64,000 nt of DNA from Streptomyces coeruleorubidus (GTDB taxonomy: Bacteria > Actinomycetota > Actinomycetes > Streptomycetales > Streptomycetaceae). The notes beneath the pieces were generated by a model that made no database searches, was not told where the DNA came from, and was given only the letters and a program-made list of their open reading frames with translations. The stretch covers positions 5,456,001-5,520,000 of the forward strand of contig NZ_CP118527.1 in assembly GCF_028885415.1 (NCBI RefSeq), given 5' to 3'. The translations under genes were made by a program, and so were the position numbers. Positions 35,496 through 43,717 of this stretch are shown here, piece by piece; the first letter of the stretch is position 1, and each line of letters starts with the position of its first letter.

Positions 35496-36302
35496 GTGGA
35501 TGTGGGCTCGGGACGGTTGTACGCGGCCGTCGCGGCGGGGAGCTTCCGGCGGTACGCGACGTATCGGGCGGCCACGATGGCCGGGGTGTTCACCAACACG
35601 GTCTTCGGCCTCATCCTCGTCTACACGTACCTGGCGCTGTGGGACGAGAAGCCGCATCTGGGAGGGTACGACCAGGCGCAGGCCGTGACCTATGTGTGGC
35701 TGGGGCAGTGCCTGTACGCGACGCTGGCCATCCAGGGCGGCGGCGCCGAGAAGGACCTGATGGAGCGCATCCGCACCGGCGAGATCGCCGTCGACCTGTA
35801 CCGGCCGGCCGATCTCCAGCTGTGGTGGCTGGCGGGCGACGTGGGGCGGGCGCTGTTCCAGATGCTGGGGCGGGGCGTCATCCCGTTCGCGTTCGGAGCG
35901 GTCTTCTTCCCCATGGCGCTGCCGACGTCGGTCGTCCCCTGGGCGGCCTTCGTGGTCACGCTCCTGCTGGCGACGGTCGTCAGCTTCGCGATCCGCTACC
36001 TGGCGGCCCTGAGCGTGTTCTGGCTCATGGACGGCATGGGCGTCAACCAGGTGCTGATGATCACGGGGATCTTCTTCTCGGGCATGGTGCTGCCGCTGAA
36101 CGCCTTCCCGGGCGTGTTCGGCGACATCGTGCGGGTGCTGCCGTGGGCGGCGCAGATCCAGATGCCGGCGGACGTGCTGATGGGGGAGACCGACCCGCTC
36201 GGGGCGTTCGTCTTCCAGGCGGCGTGGGCGGTGGCGCTGCTGGCGGCGGGGCGGCTGCTGCAGTCGGCCGCGACGCGGCGGGTGGTGGTGCAGGGTGGGT
36301 GA
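35496..36302 (+). CDS. ABC-2 type transporter permease (first subunit)
   Basis: 268 residues from GTG 35496, after GAGGAGGG. Six transmembrane segments of the ABC-2/DUF990 kind (RYATYRAATMAGVFTNTVFGLILVY, GEIAVDLYRPADLQLWWLAGDVGRALFQ). It forms a heteromeric membrane domain with the next permease. The stop overlaps the next start by 8 bp, and the ATPase follows. Substrate unknown; DUF990 permeases often export lipids, peptides or antibiotics. Confidence 0.85.
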   Translation: MDVGSGRLYAAVAAGSFRRYATYRAATMAGVFTNTVFGLILVYTYLALWDEKPHLGGYDQAQAVTYVWLGQCLYATLAIQGGGAEKDLMERIRTGEIAVDLYRPADLQLWWLAGDVGRALFQMLGRGVIPFAFGAVFFPMALPTSVVPWAAFVVTLLLATVVSFAIRYLAALSVFWLMDGMGVNQVLMITGIFFSGMVLPLNAFPGVFGDIVRVLPWAAQIQMPADVLMGETDPLGAFVFQAAWAVALLAAGRLLQSAATRRVVVQGG

Positions 36303-37116
36303 GCGGAGCGTCCTGCTGGAGGGGCTGCGGGCCTACCGTTTGATCGCCGGGATGTGGGTGCGGTCCAGCATGACCTACCGCACCTCCTTCGTCGTCACGG
36401 TGTTCGGCAACCTGATGGTGACCGGCCTGGACTTCGTGGGGATCCTGCTGATGTTCTCGCAGGTCGACTCGCTGGGCGGCTGGTCACTGCCCGAGATCGC
36501 CTTCCTGTACGGGCTGTCGGTGACGGCGTTCGGGATCGCCGACCTGGTGCTCGGCTCGATGGACGTCCTGGGCGCCCGGATGCGCGACGGCTCGTTCGAC
36601 ATCCTGCTCGTGCGTCCCGCGCCGGTGCTCGCCCAGGTCGGCGCCGACCGCTTCGCGCTGCGCCGGCTGGGCCGGATCACCCAGGGCGCGGTGGTCCTGG
36701 GGTGGGCGCTGGTCTCGGTGGACGTCGACTGGAGTGCGCCGAAGGCGCTGCTGGTGCCGGTGATGGTGGTCAGCGGCGCGGCGATCTTCTCGGCGGTGTT
36801 CGTGGCGGGCGCGGCCTTCCAGATCTTCGCCCAGGACGCCGCGGAGGTGCAGAACGCGTTCACGTACGGCGGGACCACGCTGCTGCAGTATCCGCCGACC
36901 GTGTTCGGGAAGGACCTGGTGCGCGGCGTGACCTTCATGCTGCCGCTCGCCTTCGTCAACTGGGTCCCGGCCGCCTATGTGCTGGGCCGGCCGTACCCGA
37001 TCGAGCTGCCGCGGTGGACGGCCTTCGCGTCGCCGCTGGTGGCGGTGGCCTGCTGCGCGCTGGCGGGGATGGCGTGGCGGGTGGGGCTTCGTTCCTACCG
37101 GAGTACAGGGAGCTGA
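36295..37116 (+). CDS. ABC-2 type transporter permease (second subunit)
   Basis: 273 residues from GTG 36295. It has six hydrophobic segments and the same family features as the preceding gene (SMTYRTSFVVTVFGNLMVTGLDFVGI, DGSFDILLVRPAPVLAQ). The tandem, overlapping arrangement with a permease and an ATPase marks a three-gene exporter operon. The stop is 1 bp before the TTG used for the ATPase. Confidence 0.85.
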   Translation: MGERSVLLEGLRAYRLIAGMWVRSSMTYRTSFVVTVFGNLMVTGLDFVGILLMFSQVDSLGGWSLPEIAFLYGLSVTAFGIADLVLGSMDVLGARMRDGSFDILLVRPAPVLAQVGADRFALRRLGRITQGAVVLGWALVSVDVDWSAPKALLVPVMVVSGAAIFSAVFVAGAAFQIFAQDAAEVQNAFTYGGTTLLQYPPTVFGKDLVRGVTFMLPLAFVNWVPAAYVLGRPYPIELPRWTAFASPLVAVACCALAGMAWRVGLRSYRSTGS

Positions 37117-37117
37117 G

Positions 37118-38188
37118 TTGACCGGGGTGGACAGCGGGCTGACCGGGGTGGACGACGGGTCGACCGGGGCGGACGGCGGGTCGTCCGGGGTGGACGGCGG
37201 GTTCATCGAACTCGACGGCGTCGAGAAGGTCTTCGACGTGCGCAAGAAGACCGGCTTCATGAAACGGGAGCGGCGGCAGGTGCGGGCCGTCGACTCGATC
37301 TCCTTCCGCGTGGGACGCGGCGAGATGGTCGGCTACATCGGCCCGAACGGCGCCGGCAAGTCGACCACGATCAAGATGCTGACCGGCATCCTCACCCCGA
37401 GCGCCGGCCGGCTCCGGGTCGCCGGCATCGACCCCTCCCGCGAACGCATGCGGCTCGCACACCGCATCGGCGTGGTGTTCGGGCAGCGTACGACGCTGTG
37501 GTGGGACCTCCCGCTGGTCGACTCCTACCGGCTGATGCACCGCATGTACCGGATCCCGGACGCCCGTTACCGCGAGAACCTCGACCGTCTGGTCGAACTC
37601 CTCGACCTGGGCGACCTGCTGGACGTACCGGTGCGCCAGCTCTCCCTCGGGCAGCGGATGCGCGGCGACATCGCGGCGGCACTGCTGCACGACCCGGAGG
37701 TGCTGTACCTCGACGAGCCGACCATCGGCCTCGACGTCGTCTCCAAGTCCAAGGTGCGGGAGTTCCTGCGGGAGCTGAACGCCGAGCGCGGCACGACGGT
37801 GCTGCTGACCACGCACGACCTGCAGGACATCGAGCAGTTGTGCAAGCGGGTGATGGTCATCGACCAAGGGCGTCTGATGTACGACGGCCCGCTCGCCGGG
37901 CTGCACGAGGCGGGGGAGAGCGAGCGGACCCTGGTCGTGGACCTGGAGCGGGAACTGCCGCCGATCGACGCCCCGGCACCCGCCCGGGTCGTCCGGGTGG
38001 ACGGTCCGCGGCAGTGGCTGGCGTTCCCGGCGGCGGAGTCGGCGGCGCCGCTGGTCGCGCGGATCGCGGCGGAGTACCCGCTGGTGGACCTGTCGGTGCG
38101 GGAGCCGGACATCGAGGCGGTGATCGCCAAGATGCTGCATTCATTGGGGGACACCCCCAAACCCCCGCCGGAGCGTGCGACCGCATAG
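37118..38188 (+). CDS. ABC transporter ATP-binding protein
   Basis: 356 residues from TTG 37118, with GGGAG upstream; GTG 37127 is an alternative. The first 28 residues are a four-fold repeat of TG(V/A)D-type sequence encoded by near-21-bp DNA repeats. The ATPase core is complete: Walker A GPNGAGKST near 79, Q-loop region FGQRTTLWW, signature LSLGQRMRGD, Walker B VLYLDEPTIGLD and the switch HDLQDIEQLC. It belongs to the DrrA/NatA-like exporters. It powers the two permeases just upstream. Confidence 0.9.
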   Translation: MTGVDSGLTGVDDGSTGADGGSSGVDGGFIELDGVEKVFDVRKKTGFMKRERRQVRAVDSISFRVGRGEMVGYIGPNGAGKSTTIKMLTGILTPSAGRLRVAGIDPSRERMRLAHRIGVVFGQRTTLWWDLPLVDSYRLMHRMYRIPDARYRENLDRLVELLDLGDLLDVPVRQLSLGQRMRGDIAAALLHDPEVLYLDEPTIGLDVVSKSKVREFLRELNAERGTTVLLTTHDLQDIEQLCKRVMVIDQGRLMYDGPLAGLHEAGESERTLVVDLERELPPIDAPAPARVVRVDGPRQWLAFPAAESAAPLVARIAAEYPLVDLSVREPDIEAVIAKMLHSLGDTPKPPPERATA

Positions 38189-38221
38189 TGCCCGGCACGG
38201 GTAACTCGTAGGCTGCTGTGT

Positions 38222-38893
38222 ATGACCGACGACTCAGTCCCGGACCTCCGCGCCTCCGACGCCGACCGTGAACGGGTCGCCGAGATCCTGCGGGACGCCC
38301 TCGCGGAGGGCCGTCTCGACATGGCGGAGTTCGAGGAGCGGCTGGACGCGACGTACCAGGCGCGGACGTACGGGGAACTGGCGCCGATCACCCGTGACCT
38401 GCCGGCCCCGGGTCTCACGGCGCCCTCCGTGTCACTGACCAAGGAGCCCGCCGCCGGCCCGGACGGCCGGGACTGGTCCGGGCGGATCGTCGGCGGTGAG
38501 GGATCCTCGACGTGGGCCGCCGCCGTGATGTCCGGCTTCCAGCGCAAGGGGCACTGGACGATGCCCCGGCGGTTCACCTGCTTCGCCCTCTGCGGTGGCG
38601 GGGAGATCGACCTGCGCGAGGCGAGCTTCGCGGACCGCGAGGTCGAGATCAACGCGATCGCGATCATGGGCGGCGTGGACGTCATCGTCCCGCCCGGCGT
38701 CGAGGTCGTCGTCCGCGGCATCGGCATCATGGGCGGCTTCGACCACCAGGAGGAGGGCGTCCCCGGCGCCCCCGGCGCGCCGCGCGTCATCATCACCGGC
38801 TTCGCCTTCTGGGGCGGCGTCGGAGTCCAGCGAAAGCTGACCCGGGCGGAGAAGCAGCGGCTCCGGGAGGAACGCCGCCGCCAGCTGGACTGA
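38222..38893 (+). CDS. DUF1707/LiaF-like cell-wall stress protein
   Basis: 223 residues. N-terminal DUF1707 (RASDADRERVAEILRDALAEGRLDMAEFEERLDATYQARTYGEL) and a C-terminal LiaF-like beta domain (CFALCGGGEIDLREASF, EINAIAIMGGVDVIVPPGVEV, GFAFWGGVGVQ). DUF1707 proteins are widespread in actinobacteria; LiaF-like domains act in envelope stress responses. No membrane helix is obvious. Transcribed from its own short gap after the ABC operon and ended by a hairpin at 38897-38931. Confidence 0.85.
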   Translation: MTDDSVPDLRASDADRERVAEILRDALAEGRLDMAEFEERLDATYQARTYGELAPITRDLPAPGLTAPSVSLTKEPAAGPDGRDWSGRIVGGEGSSTWAAAVMSGFQRKGHWTMPRRFTCFALCGGGEIDLREASFADREVEINAIAIMGGVDVIVPPGVEVVVRGIGIMGGFDHQEEGVPGAPGAPRVIITGFAFWGGVGVQRKLTRAEKQRLREERRRQLD

Positions 38894-38896
38894 GGC

Positions 38897-38931
38897 GCCT
38901 GCTGCACCGACGCCGGTGCTGGGCAGCAGGC
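38897..38931. terminator. Terminator between convergent genes
   Basis: GCCTGCTG pairs with CAGCAGGC, with an inner CACCG/CGGTG stem; it lies between the DUF1707 and GDSL stops. Confidence 0.75.
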
Positions 38932-38935
38932 GGCT

Positions 38936-40267
38936 CTACAGCTCCGCCGGCACCGACCCCTTCAGGCTCTCCAGGTCGAACGCCTCCGCCATCCGCGCAT
39001 ACCCCTTGTCACTGGGATGCAGATGATCCCCGGAGTCGTAGTCGGACCGCAGCCGGCGAGGGTCGTAAGGATCACGCAGCGCCTTGTCGAAGTCGACCAC
39101 CGCGTCGAAGACCCGCCCCGCCCGAATCTCCGCGTTGATCTGCTGCCGCACAGCCTCCCGCGCGTCCGAGTACCCCCGGTGCCCGCCGAACGGCATCAGC
39201 GTCGCCCCCACGACCTTCAGCCCCCGCGCATGCGCCTGCCCGACCATCGTGCGCAACCCGCCGAGAATCGCGTTCGGATCCGCGAGCCGCGGATTGCGCA
39301 GGATGTCGTTGACCCCGAGGTCGATCACGACGACCTTGACGTTCGTCCGCTCCAGTACGTCCCGCGCGAAGCGGTTCAGCCCGCTGGGGTTGTCCGCCGG
39401 TCGGCCCAGCCCGTCCGTGAGGACCCGGTTCCCGCTGATGCCCTGGTTGACGACGCTGTAGCGGGGCAGGTCCCGCCCGGCGGAGATCTCCGCGCGTAGC
39501 TTGTCGGACAGGACGTCGGTCCACCTGTTGTTGGCGCCGGCGGTGGAGGTGATCCCGTCGGTGAGCGAGTCGCCGAGGACGACGACCGTCCCCTCGGACT
39601 CGTTGCTCAGCACGTCCAGCGCGGTCAGGTAACGCCAGTACATGCTCTGCTCGGTGTAGGGCGCGCCCGTCGCGTCGGCCGTGTGGTCGCCCCGGGCGAC
39701 GTAGGAGATCTGCCGGGCGTGCGGGTGGTACGTCACCGGGCCGGAGCTGGTCGGCGTGTACGTGGTGATCAGGACGTCCGCGTCGGACGGGATGACGATG
39801 CGCACGGCGTCGCTCATCACCTGCCGGCCGGGCGGGATGACGACCGTCGGCGCGCCGTTGAAGGTCAGCTGCCGCATCGTGTCCGTCAGCGCCGCGGGCG
39901 TACCGCCGCCGGCGGCGACCGCGATCGAGGCCTGTGTGATGCTCAGCGGCGACTGGCCGTAGAGATTGGACAGTGTCACGCGGGCACTCGTACCGCCGAC
40001 GCTGGTGTGGACGACGTTGCGCACCGAACGGTCCGCCATGCCGGTCGTCTCCGTGCCGGGCTCGGCCGCGGCCGGGGAGGTGGACCAGGTGCCGACCCAG
40101 GTGCCGGTGGAGGCGGGGGCGGCGTTGTTCGGAAGGCGGCTGTCGGTGATGGCGTTCCGGCTCTGCGTACCGTCGTCGGACGCCACTCCGACGTATATGG
40201 CGGTGGAAAGGGCCACGATTGCAGCGACCAGTCCGGCCAGAAGGGCGTAACCACGACCCCGGGTCAT
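38936..40267 (-). CDS. Secreted or membrane-anchored SGNH/GDSL hydrolase
   Basis: 443 residues from ATG 40267, with GAGGAG upstream. An N-terminal hydrophobic stretch (GYALLAGLVAAIVALSTAIYVGV) works as signal or anchor. An N-terminal beta-sandwich-like domain is followed by the SGNH hydrolase: block I VVLGDSLTDG, block II QGISGNRVL, block III DLGVNDILR and block V DHLHPSDKGY. All four key residues (Ser, Gly, Asn, His) are present. It probably hydrolyses an ester or acyl group on a polysaccharide or lipid outside the cell. Specific substrate unknown. Confidence 0.88.
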   Translation of the reverse strand: MTRGRGYALLAGLVAAIVALSTAIYVGVASDDGTQSRNAITDSRLPNNAAPASTGTWVGTWSTSPAAAEPGTETTGMADRSVRNVVHTSVGGTSARVTLSNLYGQSPLSITQASIAVAAGGGTPAALTDTMRQLTFNGAPTVVIPPGRQVMSDAVRIVIPSDADVLITTYTPTSSGPVTYHPHARQISYVARGDHTADATGAPYTEQSMYWRYLTALDVLSNESEGTVVVLGDSLTDGITSTAGANNRWTDVLSDKLRAEISAGRDLPRYSVVNQGISGNRVLTDGLGRPADNPSGLNRFARDVLERTNVKVVVIDLGVNDILRNPRLADPNAILGGLRTMVGQAHARGLKVVGATLMPFGGHRGYSDAREAVRQQINAEIRAGRVFDAVVDFDKALRDPYDPRRLRSDYDSGDHLHPSDKGYARMAEAFDLESLKGSVPAEL

Positions 40268-40465
40268 GCTGTGTAGTTCTCCTCGGGCGATGGGAGCCCC
40301 AGGCTCCGATCTGATGTGCCCATGATGCGTCATGGGCAGGGGGGAAGCTCACAGGACCCCCCCGTGGCATTACCCCCTCCCGACAGACGCCGGGAACTCC
40401 TGTTCCGTTCCAGGAGTCGGTCAGGAAGGGACAATGTGTGCGGGATCACCAAGCGGGTGGAGCGG

Positions 40466-41806
40466 ATGGAACGTACGAAAGTGGAAGAAAAGGGCGCGGC
40501 TCGGGGGCAGCATGCCCGCCCGGGTGGCGTCACGAACCGTGCGATGACGACCTTCAGCCCGGCGGACGAGGAGAAACAGCGCGGCGTTCGCCGCATGAAG
40601 CTCACCGCCACCGGGCTCCTGCTGTTCGTGGCCGTGGTCTACGTCCTCGCCAAGTGGGCCCAGAACTCCGGCGCCGGACCCTGGGCGGGCTATGTCGCGG
40701 CGGCCGCCGAGGCGGGCATGGTGGGCGCGCTCGCCGACTGGTTCGCCGTCACCGCCCTCTTCCGCCACCCCCTGGGCATCCCCATCCCGCACACCGCGAT
40801 CATCCCCACCAAGAAGGACCAGCTCGGCGTCTCCCTCGGCGAGTTCGTCGGTGAGAACTTCCTCTCCGAGGACGTCGTACGGCAGCGGCTGCGCGCCGTC
40901 GGCATCGGCAGCCGCCTCGGCGCCTGGCTCGCCGTCCCCGAACACGCCGACCGGGTCACGGCGGAGCTGTCCACCGCCCTGCGCGGCGCCCTGACCGTGC
41001 TGCGCGACTCCGACGTCCAGGCCGTGGTCGGCGAGGCCATCACGCGCCGTGCCAACGCCCAGGAGATCGGGCCCGGCATCGGCAAGATGCTGGAGAAGAT
41101 CGTCGCCGACGGCGGTCACAAACGGGTCGTCGACCTGGTCGTCAACCGCGCGCACGACTGGCTGGTGCTGCACCGCGACGAGGTGATGGACGCCGTGGAG
41201 GGCGGCGCTCCCGGCTGGACCCCGCGCTTCGTCGACCGGAAGGTCGGCGAGCGCGTCTACAAGGAACTGCTGCGCTTCGCCACCGAGATGCGCGACATGC
41301 CCGCCCACCCCGCGCGCGGCGCCCTCGACCGCTTCCTCACCGACTTCGCCTCCGACCTCCAGTCCGACACCGACACCCGCGCCCGCGTCGAGCGGCTCAA
41401 GGGCGAGGTGCTGGGCCGCGGCGAGGTCCAGGACCTCATCGCCAGCGCCTGGACGGCCGTACGATCCATGATCGTCGCGGCCGCGGAGGACGAGCGCAGC
41501 GAGCTGCGGCTGCGCGTACGGGCCTCCCTGCTGTCGCTGGGTTCCCGGATGGCGGCCGAGCGCAAGGTGCAGGACAAGGTCGACAAGTGGGTGGAGGACG
41601 CGGCCGTGTACGTCGTCACCACCTACCGCAAGGAGATCACCTCCCTCATCACGGACACGGTGGCGAGCTGGGACGCCGAGCACACCACGAGGAAGATCGA
41701 GGCGAACATCGGCCGCGATCTGCAGTTCATCCGGATCAACGGCACGGTGGTCGGCTCGCTCGCCGGCCTGCTGATCTACACGGTGTCGCACGCGCTGGGG
41801 GCGTGA
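40466..41806 (+). CDS. DUF445 inner-membrane protein
   Basis: 446 residues from ATG 40466, with GGAG upstream; earlier in-frame starts have no ribosome site. N-terminal region RRMKLTATGLLLFVAVVYVLAKWAQ, then GAGPWAGYVAAAAEAGMVGALADWFAVTALFRHPLGIPIPHTAIIPTKKDQLG, a DUF445 signature. A long helical middle follows, and a C-terminal membrane anchor (INGTVVGSLAGLLIYTVSHALGA). Conserved in bacteria, function unknown; possibly related to envelope organisation. Confidence 0.88.
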   Translation: MERTKVEEKGAARGQHARPGGVTNRAMTTFSPADEEKQRGVRRMKLTATGLLLFVAVVYVLAKWAQNSGAGPWAGYVAAAAEAGMVGALADWFAVTALFRHPLGIPIPHTAIIPTKKDQLGVSLGEFVGENFLSEDVVRQRLRAVGIGSRLGAWLAVPEHADRVTAELSTALRGALTVLRDSDVQAVVGEAITRRANAQEIGPGIGKMLEKIVADGGHKRVVDLVVNRAHDWLVLHRDEVMDAVEGGAPGWTPRFVDRKVGERVYKELLRFATEMRDMPAHPARGALDRFLTDFASDLQSDTDTRARVERLKGEVLGRGEVQDLIASAWTAVRSMIVAAAEDERSELRLRVRASLLSLGSRMAAERKVQDKVDKWVEDAAVYVVTTYRKEITSLITDTVASWDAEHTTRKIEANIGRDLQFIRINGTVVGSLAGLLIYTVSHALGA

Positions 41807-41904
41807 GGGGCGGGACGTGACGCACCGGTGGCGTCAGGTGTCAGGGCGTAAGCAAAACCGCTCAGGGCACTCGAACCGGGTTCTTCTCGATGAGGAGGGA
41901 GCCC

Positions 41905-43470
41905 ATGACCACCGCCGCACAGGCCGGGACCGGCCGAACCGTGACCACCGACATCCCCGCCCGCCTCGACCGCCTCCCGTGGTCACGCTGGCACTGGACG
42001 ATCGTCATCGGCCTCGGCACCGTGTGGATCCTCGACGGCCTCGAGGTCACCGTCGTAGGCAACATCGCCAGCCGCCTGTCGGAGCCCGGCAGCGGCCTGC
42101 CCATCACCTCCGGCGAGGTCACCGGCCTCGCGGCCGCCCTGTACGTGGCGGGAGCCTGCTCGGGCGCGCTCTTCTGGGGCCGTCTGACCGACAAGTGGGG
42201 CCGTAAAAAACTCTTCATGATCACGCTGGCGGTCTACCTCGGCGCCACCGCCCTGACCGCGATCGCCTTCGACACCTGGTGGTTCTTCCTCTTCCGCTTC
42301 CTCACCGGCTTCGGCATCGGCGGCGAGTACGCGGCCATCAACTCCGCGATCGACGAACTGATCCCCAAGGAGTACCGCGGCCGCGTCGACCTGATGATCA
42401 ACGGCAGCTTCTGGCTGGGCGCGGTCTTCGGCTCCCTCCTGTCGATCGTCGCGCTGGACACGGACATCTTCGCCGCGAACGTCGGCTGGCGCCTCACCTT
42501 CGCGCTCGGCGCGGTCCTGGCCCTGGTGATCCTGCTGGTCCGCCGGCACGTCCCGGAGAGCCCCCGCTGGCTGTTGATCCACGGCCGCGACGACGAAGCG
42601 GAACGCATCGTCTCCTCGATCGAGCGGAGGGTCGAGCAGGAGAACGGCGAACCGCTGCCGCGTCCGGACGGCGAGATCACCATCCACCAGCGCCGCAGCG
42701 TCTCCTTCCTGGAGATCGGCCGCACGGTCTTCTCCGACTACCGCCGCCGCGCCGTCCTCGGCTTCTCCCTCTTCATCGGCCAGGCCTTCCTCTACAACGC
42801 CATCACCTTCGGCTTCGGCGCGATCCTGACGACGTTCTTCGACGTCCCGAGCGGCAGCACCGGCTACTACTTCGCGGTCATCGCACTCGGCAACTTCTTC
42901 GGCCCGCTGCTGCTGGGCAAGCTCTTCGACACGGTGGGCCGCCGGGTGATGATCTCCGGCACCTACCTGCTGTCCGGCTTGTTCCTCTTCGGCACGGCCT
43001 GGCTCTTCGACCAGGGCTCCCTGAGCGCGAGCACGCTGACGGCATGCTGGTGCGCGGTGCTGTTCTTCGCCTCGGCGGGCGCGTCCAGCGCCTACCTGAC
43101 GGTCTCCGAGGTCTTCCCGATGGAGACCCGCGCCATGTCCATCGCCTTCTTCTACGCCATCGGCACGGCAGCCGGCGGCATCAGCGGCCCGCTCCTGTTC
43201 GCCGACCTCACCGGCACGGGCAAGGTCGCCGACACGGTCCTCGCCTTCCAGATCGGCGCGACCCTGATGTGCCTGGCCGGCCTGGCAGCGGCGATCCTCG
43301 CGGTGCGCGCGGAACGGCGTTCCCTGGAGGACATCGCCACGCCGCTGACGGCGGCGGCGGACCAGACGGGCCAGACGAGCCCGACGGGTCGAGACAAGGG
43401 AGACGGCGCCTACGCCTCCGGCTCCGGCTCCGGCTCCGGCTCGGCGGGGTCGAGGACGGCGACGACGTAG
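41905..43470 (+). CDS. MFS transporter (sugar-porter/aromatic-acid-like)
   Basis: 521 residues from ATG 41905, after AGGAGGGA. Twelve hydrophobic segments. Motifs: WILDGLEVTVVGNIA in helix 1, GRLTDKWGRKKLF loop, RFLTGFGIGGEYAAINSAIDELIP, PESPRWLLIHGR, and GKLFDTVGRRVMI. These fit the SP/metabolite:H+ symporter families, which also transport organic acids. A Ser/Gly-rich cytoplasmic tail (ASGSGSGSGSAGS) is probably unstructured. Substrate unknown; no catabolic genes adjoin it. Confidence 0.85.
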   Translation: MTTAAQAGTGRTVTTDIPARLDRLPWSRWHWTIVIGLGTVWILDGLEVTVVGNIASRLSEPGSGLPITSGEVTGLAAALYVAGACSGALFWGRLTDKWGRKKLFMITLAVYLGATALTAIAFDTWWFFLFRFLTGFGIGGEYAAINSAIDELIPKEYRGRVDLMINGSFWLGAVFGSLLSIVALDTDIFAANVGWRLTFALGAVLALVILLVRRHVPESPRWLLIHGRDDEAERIVSSIERRVEQENGEPLPRPDGEITIHQRRSVSFLEIGRTVFSDYRRRAVLGFSLFIGQAFLYNAITFGFGAILTTFFDVPSGSTGYYFAVIALGNFFGPLLLGKLFDTVGRRVMISGTYLLSGLFLFGTAWLFDQGSLSASTLTACWCAVLFFASAGASSAYLTVSEVFPMETRAMSIAFFYAIGTAAGGISGPLLFADLTGTGKVADTVLAFQIGATLMCLAGLAAAILAVRAERRSLEDIATPLTAAADQTGQTSPTGRDKGDGAYASGSGSGSGSAGSRTATT

Positions 43471-43651
43471 GGACGCACCGCATCTGGCCGGGGCGGCCAG
43501 GGCTGCCCCAGCTGCGGGCAGCGGCGGCGTGGGGCTCACCTGGCTGCGAGCCGCCCCGGCTGTCCCAAGCCGCGGGCGGCCGTGCCGACTTAGCTGCGGG
43601 CAGTCGTGCCGCTTGGGGCGGCGCCCGTCCCACAGAAAGCGGCACTCCGCC

Positions 43652-43679
43652 GGCGCGGGTGAGCGACCCCACCCGCGCC
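43652..43679. terminator. Terminator between convergent MFS and lyase genes
   Basis: GGCGCGGGTG pairs with CACCCGCGCC around an 8-base loop, in the 247-bp spacer. The rest of the spacer is repetitive (AGCTGCGGGCAG twice) with no gene. Confidence 0.7.
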
Positions 43680-43717
43680 CGGACTACCGCCCCAGCACCT
43701 TCGCAACGTGCCGGACG

